From positions 1 to 64,000 of the forward strand of contig JAWKMJ010000003.1 in the NCBI GenBank assembly GCA_041392305.1: a stretch of 64,000 nucleotides of DNA. Reading direction: 5' to 3'. The DNA comes from JAGQYP01 sp041392305 (GTDB lineage: Bacteria; Bacteroidota; Bacteroidia; Flavobacteriales_D; Crocinitomicaceae). The notes under the pieces were generated by a model. That model was not told where the DNA came from. It was given only the letters and a program-made list of their open reading frames with translations, and ran no database searches. The stretch's first letter is position 1, and each line of letters starts with the position of its first letter. This document shows positions 45,897 through 53,805 of this stretch, one piece after another. Made by a program: the position numbers and the translations under genes.

Positions 45897-47177
45897 ATGG
45901 AGAAAAAAGAACTATTTGAGAAATGTCTGGAATTTCACATTTCTATCGATACACGCAACATCTTAAAAAACGATGTTTTCATCGCACTTAAAGGAGAAAA
46001 TTTTGATGGTAATTTATATTGTCAACAAGCCCTTGCCAATGGAGCTAAATTCTGCATTTCAGATGATAAGTGTAATGAAAATTTAAAAGATACTTTCATT
46101 GTTGAAAATAGTCTCACATTCTTACAAGAATTAGCAAATTACAAAAGGAATAAAATGGATATTCCTTTCATCGGAATTACTGGCAGTAATGGAAAAACTA
46201 CCAATAAAGAACTCATTCACGCTGTTCTATCCAAAAAATACAGTACATCTGCGACCAAAGGAAATTTAAATAACCACATAGGTGTTCCCTTAACAATACT
46301 TTCAATACCAAAAGATACTGAAATTGCCATTGTTGAAATGGGAGCAAACCAACCAAATGATATCATTGAATTAGCACTAATAGCGGAGCCCAATTTTGGT
46401 ATCATTACAAATATTGGAGCCGCACACCTAGAAGGATTCGGAAACTTAGAAGGGGTTTTAAATACAAAAAAACAATTGTTTGAATATTTGAGTAAGTCAA
46501 GAGAAAATACAATTGTTTGTAACGGAGATGATGAACGTGTTAGAAATATTCTTCCAAATGTCAACATCTTTTATTTCGGAAAAGGTCAAGATTTAAAATC
46601 TAATCAAGTGATCGCCGATCCCTTTTTAAATTTTAGCTATTCATATAAAGATTATCACTCCCCAATTATCCAAACAAAACTTATCGGAACCTACAATATT
46701 AATAATTTCTTGGCCGCAATATCATTCGGAATTCTATTTAAAGTTCCATTTGAAGAAATAAATGCAGCATTGACAAACTATACTCCGAATAATAATAGGA
46801 GTCAATTAGAGATCACTGCGAAGAACAAACTCATTGTGGATTGTTACAATGCAAACCCAACAAGTATGCAAGCCGCAATAGAAAATATGATCCAAATACC
46901 CGGAGATAATAAGCTTTGCATACTTGGTGATATGCTTGAATTAGGGAAAGAAAGTGAAAGAGAACATGCTAAAATTGTCAGTATGATCAAAGATTCAAAT
47001 ATTCCAACTTATTTTATTGGTAAAGAATTTCAAAAAACATTGTTGAATTCCAAGGATGCTTTTGAATCCTCTGAAAGCTTGATTAATAGTTTTAACCTAG
47101 ATTCTATAAAGGACAAAATTATACTATTAAAAGGTTCTCGTGGCATTCAATTAGAAAAATTGATTGAATATTTATAA
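45897..47177 (+). CDS. murF: UDP-N-acetylmuramoyl-tripeptide--D-alanyl-D-alanine ligase
   Basis: Last cytoplasmic step of peptidoglycan precursor synthesis; adds D-Ala-D-Ala. Mur-ligase ATP loop TGSNGKTT at residues 95-102, KGNLNNHIGVPLT, EMGANQPNDI, TNIGAAHLEGFG, DCYNANPTSMQAA and LGDMLELG are all in place. Length 426 is normal. The ATG at 45897 follows directly on the T run of the gldJ terminator, so expression must come from read-through or from a promoter inside gldJ. A terminator follows the gene. Confidence 0.96.
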   Translation: MEKKELFEKCLEFHISIDTRNILKNDVFIALKGENFDGNLYCQQALANGAKFCISDDKCNENLKDTFIVENSLTFLQELANYKRNKMDIPFIGITGSNGKTTNKELIHAVLSKKYSTSATKGNLNNHIGVPLTILSIPKDTEIAIVEMGANQPNDIIELALIAEPNFGIITNIGAAHLEGFGNLEGVLNTKKQLFEYLSKSRENTIVCNGDDERVRNILPNVNIFYFGKGQDLKSNQVIADPFLNFSYSYKDYHSPIIQTKLIGTYNINNFLAAISFGILFKVPFEEINAALTNYTPNNNRSQLEITAKNKLIVDCYNANPTSMQAAIENMIQIPGDNKLCILGDMLELGKESEREHAKIVSMIKDSNIPTYFIGKEFQKTLLNSKDAFESSESLINSFNLDSIKDKIILLKGSRGIQLEKLIEYL

Positions 47178-47182
47178 CAAAA

Positions 47183-47213
47183 AAAGGCTGTCAGAATTGA
47201 CAACCTTTCTTTT
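47183..47213 (+). terminator. terminator after murF
   Basis: AAAGG (47183-47187) pairs with CCTTT (47204-47208) and TGTCA (47189-47193) with TGACA (47198-47202), followed by CTTTTC. It lies between the murF stop and the 3' end of the oppositely oriented tRNA gene. Confidence 0.7.
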
Positions 47214-47218
47214 CACAG

Positions 47219-47291
47219 AGCGGGAGACGAGATTCGAACTCGCGACCCTCAGCTTGGAAGGCTGACGCTCTACCAGCTGAGCTACTCCCGC
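47219..47291 (-). tRNA. tRNA-Gly (anticodon TCC)
   Basis: The complement from 47291 gives a full cloverleaf: acceptor GCGGGAG pairing with CTCCCGC, D-loop AGCTCAGCTGGTAGAGC, anticodon arm CAGCCTTCCAAGCTG with anticodon TCC (reads GGA), T-arm GCGAGTTCGAATCTCGT, and T as discriminator base. The CCA end is not encoded. It sits between murF and the SRPBCC gene, alone. Confidence 0.97.
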
Positions 47292-47371
47292 GCAAAATTT
47301 CCATCGAAACCGTATGCAATTTTAAGTAAAATCTTCAAAATTTAAGTACTTTTCACAATAAAATTTTTTAG

Positions 47372-47887
47372 ATGCTAATTTCATTAATAATATTTGGATC
47401 GCTTTTAATAATAGGTTTAGCTGGTTTTTTATTTCCACGAAATATTCTAGTAAAAAGGAGCATACCAATTCAAGCAAAATCAGAAATTATATGGGAACAA
47501 ATTTCAGATTTAAATAATTTTAAGGTTTGGAATCCTTGGTCTGCAAAAGATCCAAATATTCAAATAGAAATAACCGGAATTGGAATTGGATCGGAGTATA
47601 AATGGAATGGCAATAGGGCTGTTAAAAAAGGTTCACTTACCATCATTAACATAGTTGAGGGCAAGATGGTAGAATTTGAACTTCGTTTTGGATCGAATCC
47701 CTCTCCCGCTAAAACTGCACTTATCCTAGAAAATAATTCGAATGACTATTTAGTTACATGGGAAATGAAATCTGATATGGGAAATAATCCTGCAGGAAGA
47801 TACATGGGACTTTTCATGGATAAATTCGTGGGTAAAGACTTCGAAATGGGATTGAATAACTTAAGAAACGTTTGTCTATCTAGATAG
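47372..47887 (+). CDS. SRPBCC-family (START-like) protein with N-terminal membrane helix
   Basis: Protein of 171 residues: one hydrophobic segment (about 1-22) followed by a polyketide-cyclase/START-like fold (IPIQAKSEIIWEQISDLNNFKVWNPWSAKDP, the usual N-terminal pattern of the family). Such proteins bind hydrophobic ligands; the ligand is unknown. It lies upstream of the moxR/bat operon across 120 bases and is probably separate from it. Confidence 0.85.
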   Translation: MLISLIIFGSLLIIGLAGFLFPRNILVKRSIPIQAKSEIIWEQISDLNNFKVWNPWSAKDPNIQIEITGIGIGSEYKWNGNRAVKKGSLTIINIVEGKMVEFELRFGSNPSPAKTALILENNSNDYLVTWEMKSDMGNNPAGRYMGLFMDKFVGKDFEMGLNNLRNVCLSR

Positions 47888-48007
47888 TCTCAAAGCTCTT
47901 ATTTCATAAGGAATTTTAACGAAACACTTAACATTTTTTAACAGCAAATAACCTGCTGAAAAAGTGGTTTTTTTTGACATTTGTTTACAAACTCTAAACT
48001 GTAAAGA

Positions 48008-49018
48008 ATGGACGAAAATATAGTTGGAACAGAAGGAATCAAAGCTATTAATGAGAAGATCCAAAAAGAAAGTGCTTTTGTTGATCTCTTAACAATGGAA
48101 ATCCAAAAAGTGATTGTTGGTCAAAATTATATGGTAGAACGTTTATTAATTGGGCTACTGGCAAATGGACACATTCTCTTAGAGGGAGTTCCGGGATTGG
48201 CTAAAACTCTTGCAATAAATACGCTTTCAAAAGCAGTTGATGCAGAATTTAGCCGGATTCAATTTACTCCTGACTTATTACCCGCAGATGTTAGCGGTAC
48301 CATGATTTTCAATCAGAAAAAAGACGAATTCACTGTTAAAAAAGGTCCTATTTTCGCCAATTTTGTTCTGGCTGATGAAATTAACCGTGCACCAGCTAAA
48401 GTCCAGTCAGCATTACTTGAAGCAATGCAAGAAAGACAAGTTACCTTGGGAGATACAACCTACAAATTGCCTGAACCATTTTTGGTCTTGGCAACTCAAA
48501 ACCCTATTGAACAAGAAGGTACTTATCCCCTACCGGAAGCTCAAGTTGACCGTTTTATGCTAAAAGTTTTCTTGGATTATCCGAAAAAAGAGGATGAGAA
48601 ACTAATCGTAAGATCCAATATTCAAAAAACACCCTTCCCAACGGCCTCTAAAGTTGTAAGTCCGGATGATATTATTCGAGCGAGAGCAACAGTTCGTGAG
48701 GTGTATCTTGATGAAAAAATCGAGAATTATATTGTTGATATTGTTCAAGCCACAAGATACCCTGATCAATATGGTCTAGGAGATTTAGCTCCTTTAATCT
48801 CATTTGGATGTTCGCCTAGGGCAAGTATTAATTTAGCATTGGCAGCGAAAGCCTATGCTTTCATCCAAAGAAGAGGATACGTTATACCAGAAGATATTCG
48901 GGCTATAGCACCTGATGTTATGCGTCACAGAATTGGTTTAACTTATGAGGCTGATGCTGAGAACATAACTCAAACTGATATAGTTAACAAAATCTTGAAT
49001 ACTGTTGAAGTTCCTTAA
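48008..49018 (+). CDS. moxR: MoxR-family AAA+ ATPase (first gene of the bat operon)
   Basis: Chaperone-like AAA+ protein of 336 residues that works with VWA-domain partners. Walker A GVPGLAKT (60-67), Walker B LADEIN (121-126), sensor region ATQNPIEQEGTYPLPEAQVDRFM, and PRASINLALAAKAYAF in the lid. It is the first of eight tightly packed genes (moxR, DUF58, an unnamed gene, batA to batE), the order known from Bacteroides fragilis aerotolerance loci. The next gene starts 12 bases later. Confidence 0.95.
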   Translation: MDENIVGTEGIKAINEKIQKESAFVDLLTMEIQKVIVGQNYMVERLLIGLLANGHILLEGVPGLAKTLAINTLSKAVDAEFSRIQFTPDLLPADVSGTMIFNQKKDEFTVKKGPIFANFVLADEINRAPAKVQSALLEAMQERQVTLGDTTYKLPEPFLVLATQNPIEQEGTYPLPEAQVDRFMLKVFLDYPKKEDEKLIVRSNIQKTPFPTASKVVSPDDIIRARATVREVYLDEKIENYIVDIVQATRYPDQYGLGDLAPLISFGCSPRASINLALAAKAYAFIQRRGYVIPEDIRAIAPDVMRHRIGLTYEADAENITQTDIVNKILNTVEVP

Positions 49019-49030
49019 ACCCTTTTTAGT

Positions 49031-49897
49031 TTGGACACTAAAGAACTTATCAAAAAAGTAAAACGGATCGAGATTAAGACAAAAGGATTGTCTACACAGA
49101 TCTTCTCAGGAGAATATCATTCTGCTTTTAAAGGGAGAGGTATGGCCTTTAGTGAAGTTCGAGAATACGCAAATGGTGATGAAATCCGCACTATAGACTG
49201 GAATGTAACTGCCCGATTTAATGATCCTTATGTGAAAGTATTTGAAGAGGAACGAGAGTTAACAGTAATCCTACTGATAGATCTTTCTGGTTCTTCTGAC
49301 TTTGGAACTTTGGAAAAAACCAAAAGGGAAATGATAACGGAAATCGCTGCAGTATTAGGATTTTCAGCAATGTCAAATAATGACAAAATCGGCGCCATAT
49401 TTTTTACTGATAAAGTTGAAAAATTCATTAGCCCTGGTAAAGGTCGTTCACATGTTCTTCGAATTGTAAGAGAGCTCATAGAGTTTTCTCCTGAAAGCCA
49501 TGGAACAAATATTAAAGAAGCATTACGATTTTTCACAAATACCATTAAAAAGCGTTCTATCGCATTTTTAATTTCTGATTTTGATGACGAGGGATACGAC
49601 GATTCGATAAAAATTGTTAATAGAAAGCATGATCTTATTGCACTGAGAGTATATGATAATGCTGAGCAAGAATTGCCAAAAATGGGATTTTTAAAAATTG
49701 AAGATCCCGAAAACAAAACATGGAAATGGGTTAATACTTTTTCAAAATCTGTGCGAGAGAAATATAAAGAAGCTTATTTAAAAAAAGAAACAGAGATATT
49801 AGGAAAGCTCAAAAAATCTGGAGTGGATGCTGCAAATATTGCTACAAATGAGTCTTATGTCAAGCCTCTAATCCAGTTGTTTAAAAAACGTGTATGA
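49031..49897 (+). CDS. DUF58 domain protein of the bat operon
   Basis: Protein of 288 residues; starts at TTG (MDTKELIKKVKRIEIKT), as no better start exists and the family begins this way. FSGEYHSAFKGRGMAFSEVREYANGDEIRTIDWNVTARFNDPYVKVFEEERE is the DUF58 core, followed by a VWA-like fold with the metal-site start LIDLSGSSDFG. No membrane helix. It is thought to act with MoxR on membrane-bound VWA partners. Overlaps the next gene by 4 bases. Confidence 0.93.
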   Translation: MDTKELIKKVKRIEIKTKGLSTQIFSGEYHSAFKGRGMAFSEVREYANGDEIRTIDWNVTARFNDPYVKVFEEERELTVILLIDLSGSSDFGTLEKTKREMITEIAAVLGFSAMSNNDKIGAIFFTDKVEKFISPGKGRSHVLRIVRELIEFSPESHGTNIKEALRFFTNTIKKRSIAFLISDFDDEGYDDSIKIVNRKHDLIALRVYDNAEQELPKMGFLKIEDPENKTWKWVNTFSKSVREKYKEAYLKKETEILGKLKKSGVDAANIATNESYVKPLIQLFKKRV

Positions 49898-50880
49898 AAA
49901 ATTGGATATTAGTCATAGCAGTTTTTATTTTTCAACAGTTCAGTTTTGGACAAACAGAAATTCGCGCAAGTTTGGAAAGAAAATCCATGCGCCTTGGAGA
50001 GCAAACCACATACAAAATTCGAGTCGACCTTGCTCTAGAGGATAGCACGGCAATTGTACAATTCCCTTCAAATGAAGAGTCTTTCCAAGTCCAAAGAGTG
50101 GACACCCCGATGACTGCCACTTTTGAGATTATCAGTTTTTATTTGGATACACTTAAAGACATCAATACAGGTCTGTTGAGCTTCGAGAAGAATTACATTA
50201 TAACTTCATGGGACACGGGAATATATGTCATTGACTCACTTCAAGTCCTTGTTAACGATTCCGCTTATTCTACAAATTCAACTTACATTGAAATAGGTGA
50301 TGTACCAGTAGATACCACCAAAGATATTGTAGACATAAAAGAGATTTATTCTGTGGAAGGTACAGAAAATGAAATAGCAGAAGGGAACTCTTGGTGGAGT
50401 AGAAATTGGATTTGGATTACGATTACCGGATTTTTATTACTCACTGCCTTTTTTGGATGGTTCTTCTATTTCAGAAAAGGAAAAGAAGTAATTGAGATAA
50501 AAGCCAAACTACCCGCCCATCAAATTGCTTTGCAGCGTTTGAGTAGTTTGAAGAAAAAAGATTTAATCAAAAAAGGACTGGAAAAAGAGTATTATTCTGA
50601 AATCACAGATATCATTCGTGTTTACCTTGAGGACCGATATACGATTAAAGCTTTGGAATTGACCTCCAACGAAATTATTAATCGATTAAAATATGAGCAC
50701 ATCTCTCCTGATGACAAATTTATATTGAAAGAAATATTTCAAACATCGGATTTAGTAAAATTTGCCAAACTGAAACCTTCAGAAATGGATAATGAAAATG
50801 TTTTGTTCAAAGCGGAAGAATTTGTTAGACACACCAAATTTATTGAAGATTTAAATTCAGCAGAAGAAAATAATGAATGA
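49894..50880 (+). CDS. bat-operon membrane protein of unknown function
   Basis: Protein of 328 residues with a signal peptide (MKNWILVIAVFIFQQFSFGQ), a beta-rich periplasmic part (about 20-165), one membrane helix (about 173-193) and a cytoplasmic helical tail. The tail has YYSEITDIIRVYLEDRYTIKALELTSNEI, resembling the cytoplasmic end of BatD-like and DUF4381-like proteins. It sits between the DUF58 gene and batA with overlaps on both sides (4 and 8 bases). A role in the MoxR-Bat complex follows from position; nothing more can be claimed. Confidence 0.85.
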   Translation: MKNWILVIAVFIFQQFSFGQTEIRASLERKSMRLGEQTTYKIRVDLALEDSTAIVQFPSNEESFQVQRVDTPMTATFEIISFYLDTLKDINTGLLSFEKNYIITSWDTGIYVIDSLQVLVNDSAYSTNSTYIEIGDVPVDTTKDIVDIKEIYSVEGTENEIAEGNSWWSRNWIWITITGFLLLTAFFGWFFYFRKGKEVIEIKAKLPAHQIALQRLSSLKKKDLIKKGLEKEYYSEITDIIRVYLEDRYTIKALELTSNEIINRLKYEHISPDDKFILKEIFQTSDLVKFAKLKPSEMDNENVLFKAEEFVRHTKFIEDLNSAEENNE

Positions 50881-51910
50881 TGTAAAATTCGATATTGATT
50901 TTTGGAATTATACATTCGCCGACAAAGATGCTTTATGGTTGCTTCTTTTGTTAGGGCCATTGATTGCTTTTTACCTGTATAAAACTTTAGATCCAAAAAG
51001 ATCTATTCATTTGAGCAGTAATAAAAACTTAATCACTGATGATATTTTTTCCAGGATCCTTCCCTATTTAAAATATTTAAATTTTGCATTCTTAATTAGT
51101 GGGTTAACTCTTCTTATTACCGCTATGGCTCGACCACAAGATCCAACCGACGCGGAAGAGTATTCGAAAAAATTTCAAGAGGGAATTGACATTATGATCA
51201 CTATGGATGTATCAGGATCCATGCTGGCTGAGGATTTTAAACCGAACCGACTTGAAGCTGGAAAGCAAGTTGGATTGGAATTTGTTGATTCAAGACCTAA
51301 TGACCGTATAGGTTTAGTTGTGTATGAAGGTGAAGCCTATACAAAATGTCCATTAACCAATGATCACGCAATTCTCAGAGAGATGTTTAGAGATGTTAGA
51401 ACAGGTTTGATCGATGGAGGGACAGCAATAGGAACGGGATTAGCGGTTGCAGTCAATAATCTCAGAGATACAACTCGAAAAAGTAGGGTAATAATATTGT
51501 TAACCGACGGCATGAATTCTGCAGGAGAAATTGATCCCAAAACGGCTGCATCAATTGCTAAATCATATGGTGTAAGAGTTTACACAATTGGCGTTGGAAC
51601 CAACGGATTTGCTATTATGCCAGTGCAGACAGCATTCGGAGTTGCTAAACAAAGAGTTCCTGTTGAAATAGATGAGGATATATTAAAATATATTGCTAAT
51701 TCTACTGGAGGAAAATATTTTCGTGCAACCGATGAAAATAAACTTTCCCAAATTTTTAAGGAGATTGATGAGATGGAGAAATCAAGAACAAAAGTTTTAG
51801 AATACAAGGTAGATCCTCCTGAGCGATTTCATGGATTTTTACTCTATGGAATTCTGTTTCTGCTTACAAACTTTGCTTTAACCAATACCCTTTTTAGATC
51901 TATTAAGTAA
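50873..51910 (+). CDS. batA: BatA, membrane-anchored VWA protein
   Basis: Protein of 345 residues: N-terminal membrane helices (about 20-36 and 65-85), a VWA domain in the periplasm or cytoplasmic face with a full metal site DVSGSMLAEDF and later LTDGMNSAGE, and a C-terminal helix (about 322-343). VWA proteins of this operon are linked to oxygen tolerance and envelope stress in Bacteroides and Leptospira. It overlaps the previous gene by 8 bases and shares one base with batB. Confidence 0.93.
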   Translation: MNDVKFDIDFWNYTFADKDALWLLLLLGPLIAFYLYKTLDPKRSIHLSSNKNLITDDIFSRILPYLKYLNFAFLISGLTLLITAMARPQDPTDAEEYSKKFQEGIDIMITMDVSGSMLAEDFKPNRLEAGKQVGLEFVDSRPNDRIGLVVYEGEAYTKCPLTNDHAILREMFRDVRTGLIDGGTAIGTGLAVAVNNLRDTTRKSRVIILLTDGMNSAGEIDPKTAASIAKSYGVRVYTIGVGTNGFAIMPVQTAFGVAKQRVPVEIDEDILKYIANSTGGKYFRATDENKLSQIFKEIDEMEKSRTKVLEYKVDPPERFHGFLLYGILFLLTNFALTNTLFRSIK

Positions 51911-53076
51911 TGGATATGAAGAAGTATATATATAATCTTAAAGTTTTGGTCGTTGCTATGATCCTTCTTGAGATCCTTATATGGTCTTCTTTTTTCTGGT
52001 TAGATCATTATTTCAGTTCGTCTGAAGAAATTGTACTCAAAGAAGGAACGATTTTTCAATACCAATACGAAAAAGCTCTATACTATTTATATGCAACAGC
52101 GATCATTCCAATAGCCTACTTTTTTATTTATTTTTTCAAGAATAAAATGATTCGGTCCATCGCAGATTTGCCATTGATGCATCGTTTTGTTCATAAGACC
52201 TCATCTATTAACAGTTTTATCAAGTACTTTTTCTTTAGAACTGGAATGGCTTTGTTGTTTATTTCTTTGGCAAATCCTCAATATGGGGAAAAGAAAATGA
52301 CAGGTACTTCCCAAGGAATCGAGGTAATTATTGCATTGGATGTTTCCAATTCTATGCTGGTGAAAGATTTGGATCAAAATATGGATCGAATGATGGTAGC
52401 CAAATTAGCCATCTCTGAACTGTTGAATAAATTGCACGGGGATAAGGTGGGATTAGTCGTATTTGCCGGTAATCCTTTTACGTATATTCCTATTACAACA
52501 GATTATACAGCTTTCAAAAGATTTTTACAAGATGTTTCTCCTGGAATGACTACCGCTCAGGGAACTGCTATTGGATCAGCAATAGATCTTGCTTCTGAAT
52601 CGTTTACAGATAGTGATGCGAACAAAGCGATAATCGTAATATCTGATGGGGAGAACCATGAAGACGATGCCATTGGAGCGGCTGAAAAAGCTCGATCCGA
52701 AGGAAAATATGTCTTTACAGTAGGAATGGGAACCATTAAAGGGGCTCCTATACCTCACTACGAAAATGGAATCAAAAAGGGCTATAAAAAAGATGAACAG
52801 GGTACAACTGTCATTTCCAAAATTAATCCCCAGATGCTTCAAGGCATTGCCCAAGCAGGAGGTGGCGCGTATGCTCAGGCCGATAAGAGATATATAGATT
52901 TAAGTGGCTTTATTCAAACTTTAGATCAAATTGAAAAAAGTGAAGTAGATACCTCTGAATTTAAAGTAACGGAAGATCGATTTGGTATCTTTTTAATTAT
53001 TGGATTTATTTTTATTCTTCTGGATTTCATCATTCCGGAGAAATGGTTTACTTACTTAGAAAAGATTAAAAAATGA
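51910..53076 (+). CDS. batB: BatB, membrane-anchored VWA protein
   Basis: Protein of 388 residues, same plan as BatA: N-terminal helices (about 9-31, 58-76, 111-127), a VWA domain starting at IIALDVSNSMLVKDL (metal site DxSxS present) with VISDGENHEDDA, and a C-terminal helix (about 358-376). It is a paralogue of the gene before it; the two VWA proteins likely form one complex. Overlaps batC by 4 bases. Confidence 0.93.
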   Translation: MDMKKYIYNLKVLVVAMILLEILIWSSFFWLDHYFSSSEEIVLKEGTIFQYQYEKALYYLYATAIIPIAYFFIYFFKNKMIRSIADLPLMHRFVHKTSSINSFIKYFFFRTGMALLFISLANPQYGEKKMTGTSQGIEVIIALDVSNSMLVKDLDQNMDRMMVAKLAISELLNKLHGDKVGLVVFAGNPFTYIPITTDYTAFKRFLQDVSPGMTTAQGTAIGSAIDLASESFTDSDANKAIIVISDGENHEDDAIGAAEKARSEGKYVFTVGMGTIKGAPIPHYENGIKKGYKKDEQGTTVISKINPQMLQGIAQAGGGAYAQADKRYIDLSGFIQTLDQIEKSEVDTSEFKVTEDRFGIFLIIGFIFILLDFIIPEKWFTYLEKIKK

Positions 53077-53804
53077 GAGGAATTGTAACATATTTGATTT
53101 TACTGCTTGTTTTATCTCCTTTATTTGGTCAGGAAGAAAAAGTAGATTTGGTAAGAGGGAACAAATTTTACAATGAAAATCAGTTTGAAAAAGCAAATGA
53201 AAGTTACAATAAAGCTATTGAAAAGAATCCTGCAAACTTAAAAGCTATATATAATTCAGGAAATGCAACGTATAGATTAGAAAATTATGACAAAGCTATT
53301 TCTAAATATCAGGAAGCCGTTAATTTGGCCGACTCCAAGAATAAAAAAGCAGAAGCATACCATAATTTAGGAAATGCATATATGAAGAGTAATAAACTCA
53401 ATGAAGCTATTGAGGCATATAAGAATGCACTAAGATTGAATCCTACAGATGAGGAAACGCGATACAACTTGTCCTATGCGCTGAAGAAAAAACAAAATCA
53501 GGATAAAAACGATCAGAACAAAGATCAGAACAAAGATCAGAACAAGGATCAGAACAAAGATGATCAGAACAAAGACGAAAATAAGGATCAAAATGATAAC
53601 CAACAAGATCCTAAAAATCAGGAAAATAAAAATGGAGATAACGACCAAAACCAGCCTCCTCAGCCTCAAGGAATGAATCCTAAGCAAGCTGAAAAATTAT
53701 TAAATGACATAAATAAAGCAGATGCCGCAACTAAGAAAAAAGCGGACAAAAATGAAAATGACAAAAAGAAAAAGGTAATTGTTAATTCCAAAAAAGATTG
53801 GTAA
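53073..53804 (+). CDS. batC: BatC, TPR protein with Asp/Asn/Gln/Lys-rich repeat
   Basis: Protein of 243 residues with a signal peptide (about 1-18), three TPR units (about 25-135, such as NKFYNENQFEKANESYNKAIEKNP), and a low-complexity tail. The tail contains repeated NKDQ units (about 145-195) encoded by a 12-base tandem repeat, and ends lysine-rich. TPRs suggest protein contacts within the Bat complex; the tail is probably disordered. The stop is directly followed by the batD start. Confidence 0.92.
   Translation: MRGIVTYLILLLVLSPLFGQEEKVDLVRGNKFYNENQFEKANESYNKAIEKNPANLKAIYNSGNATYRLENYDKAISKYQEAVNLADSKNKKAEAYHNLGNAYMKSNKLNEAIEAYKNALRLNPTDEETRYNLSYALKKKQNQDKNDQNKDQNKDQNKDQNKDDQNKDENKDQNDNQQDPKNQENKNGDNDQNQPPQPQGMNPKQAEKLLNDINKADAATKKKADKNENDKKKKVIVNSKKDW
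53511..53573 (+). repeat. 12-bp tandem repeat inside batC
   Basis: Four head-to-tail copies of GATCAGAACAAA (the third with AAG at the end) at 53511-53558, a 3-base insert, and a fifth copy at 53562-53573. Each copy encodes Asp-Gln-Asn-Lys, so copy-number change keeps the frame and would change the tail length. Confidence 0.9.
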
Positions 53805-53805
53805 G

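Noticed and set aside
53511..53573. Tandem repeat considered as a CRISPR or regulatory array
   Set aside because: Units are 12 bases, have no spacers, and lie in frame inside a coding sequence.
53430..53687. Minus-strand open frame of hydrophobic Ile/Leu/Val repeats opposite batC
   Set aside because: It is the mirror of the Asp-Gln-Asn-Lys codon repeat; it has no promoter or family resemblance.
53779..53805. batD start inside batC (TTG at 53779)
   Set aside because: The TTG at 53806 begins a clean signal peptide directly after the batC stop.
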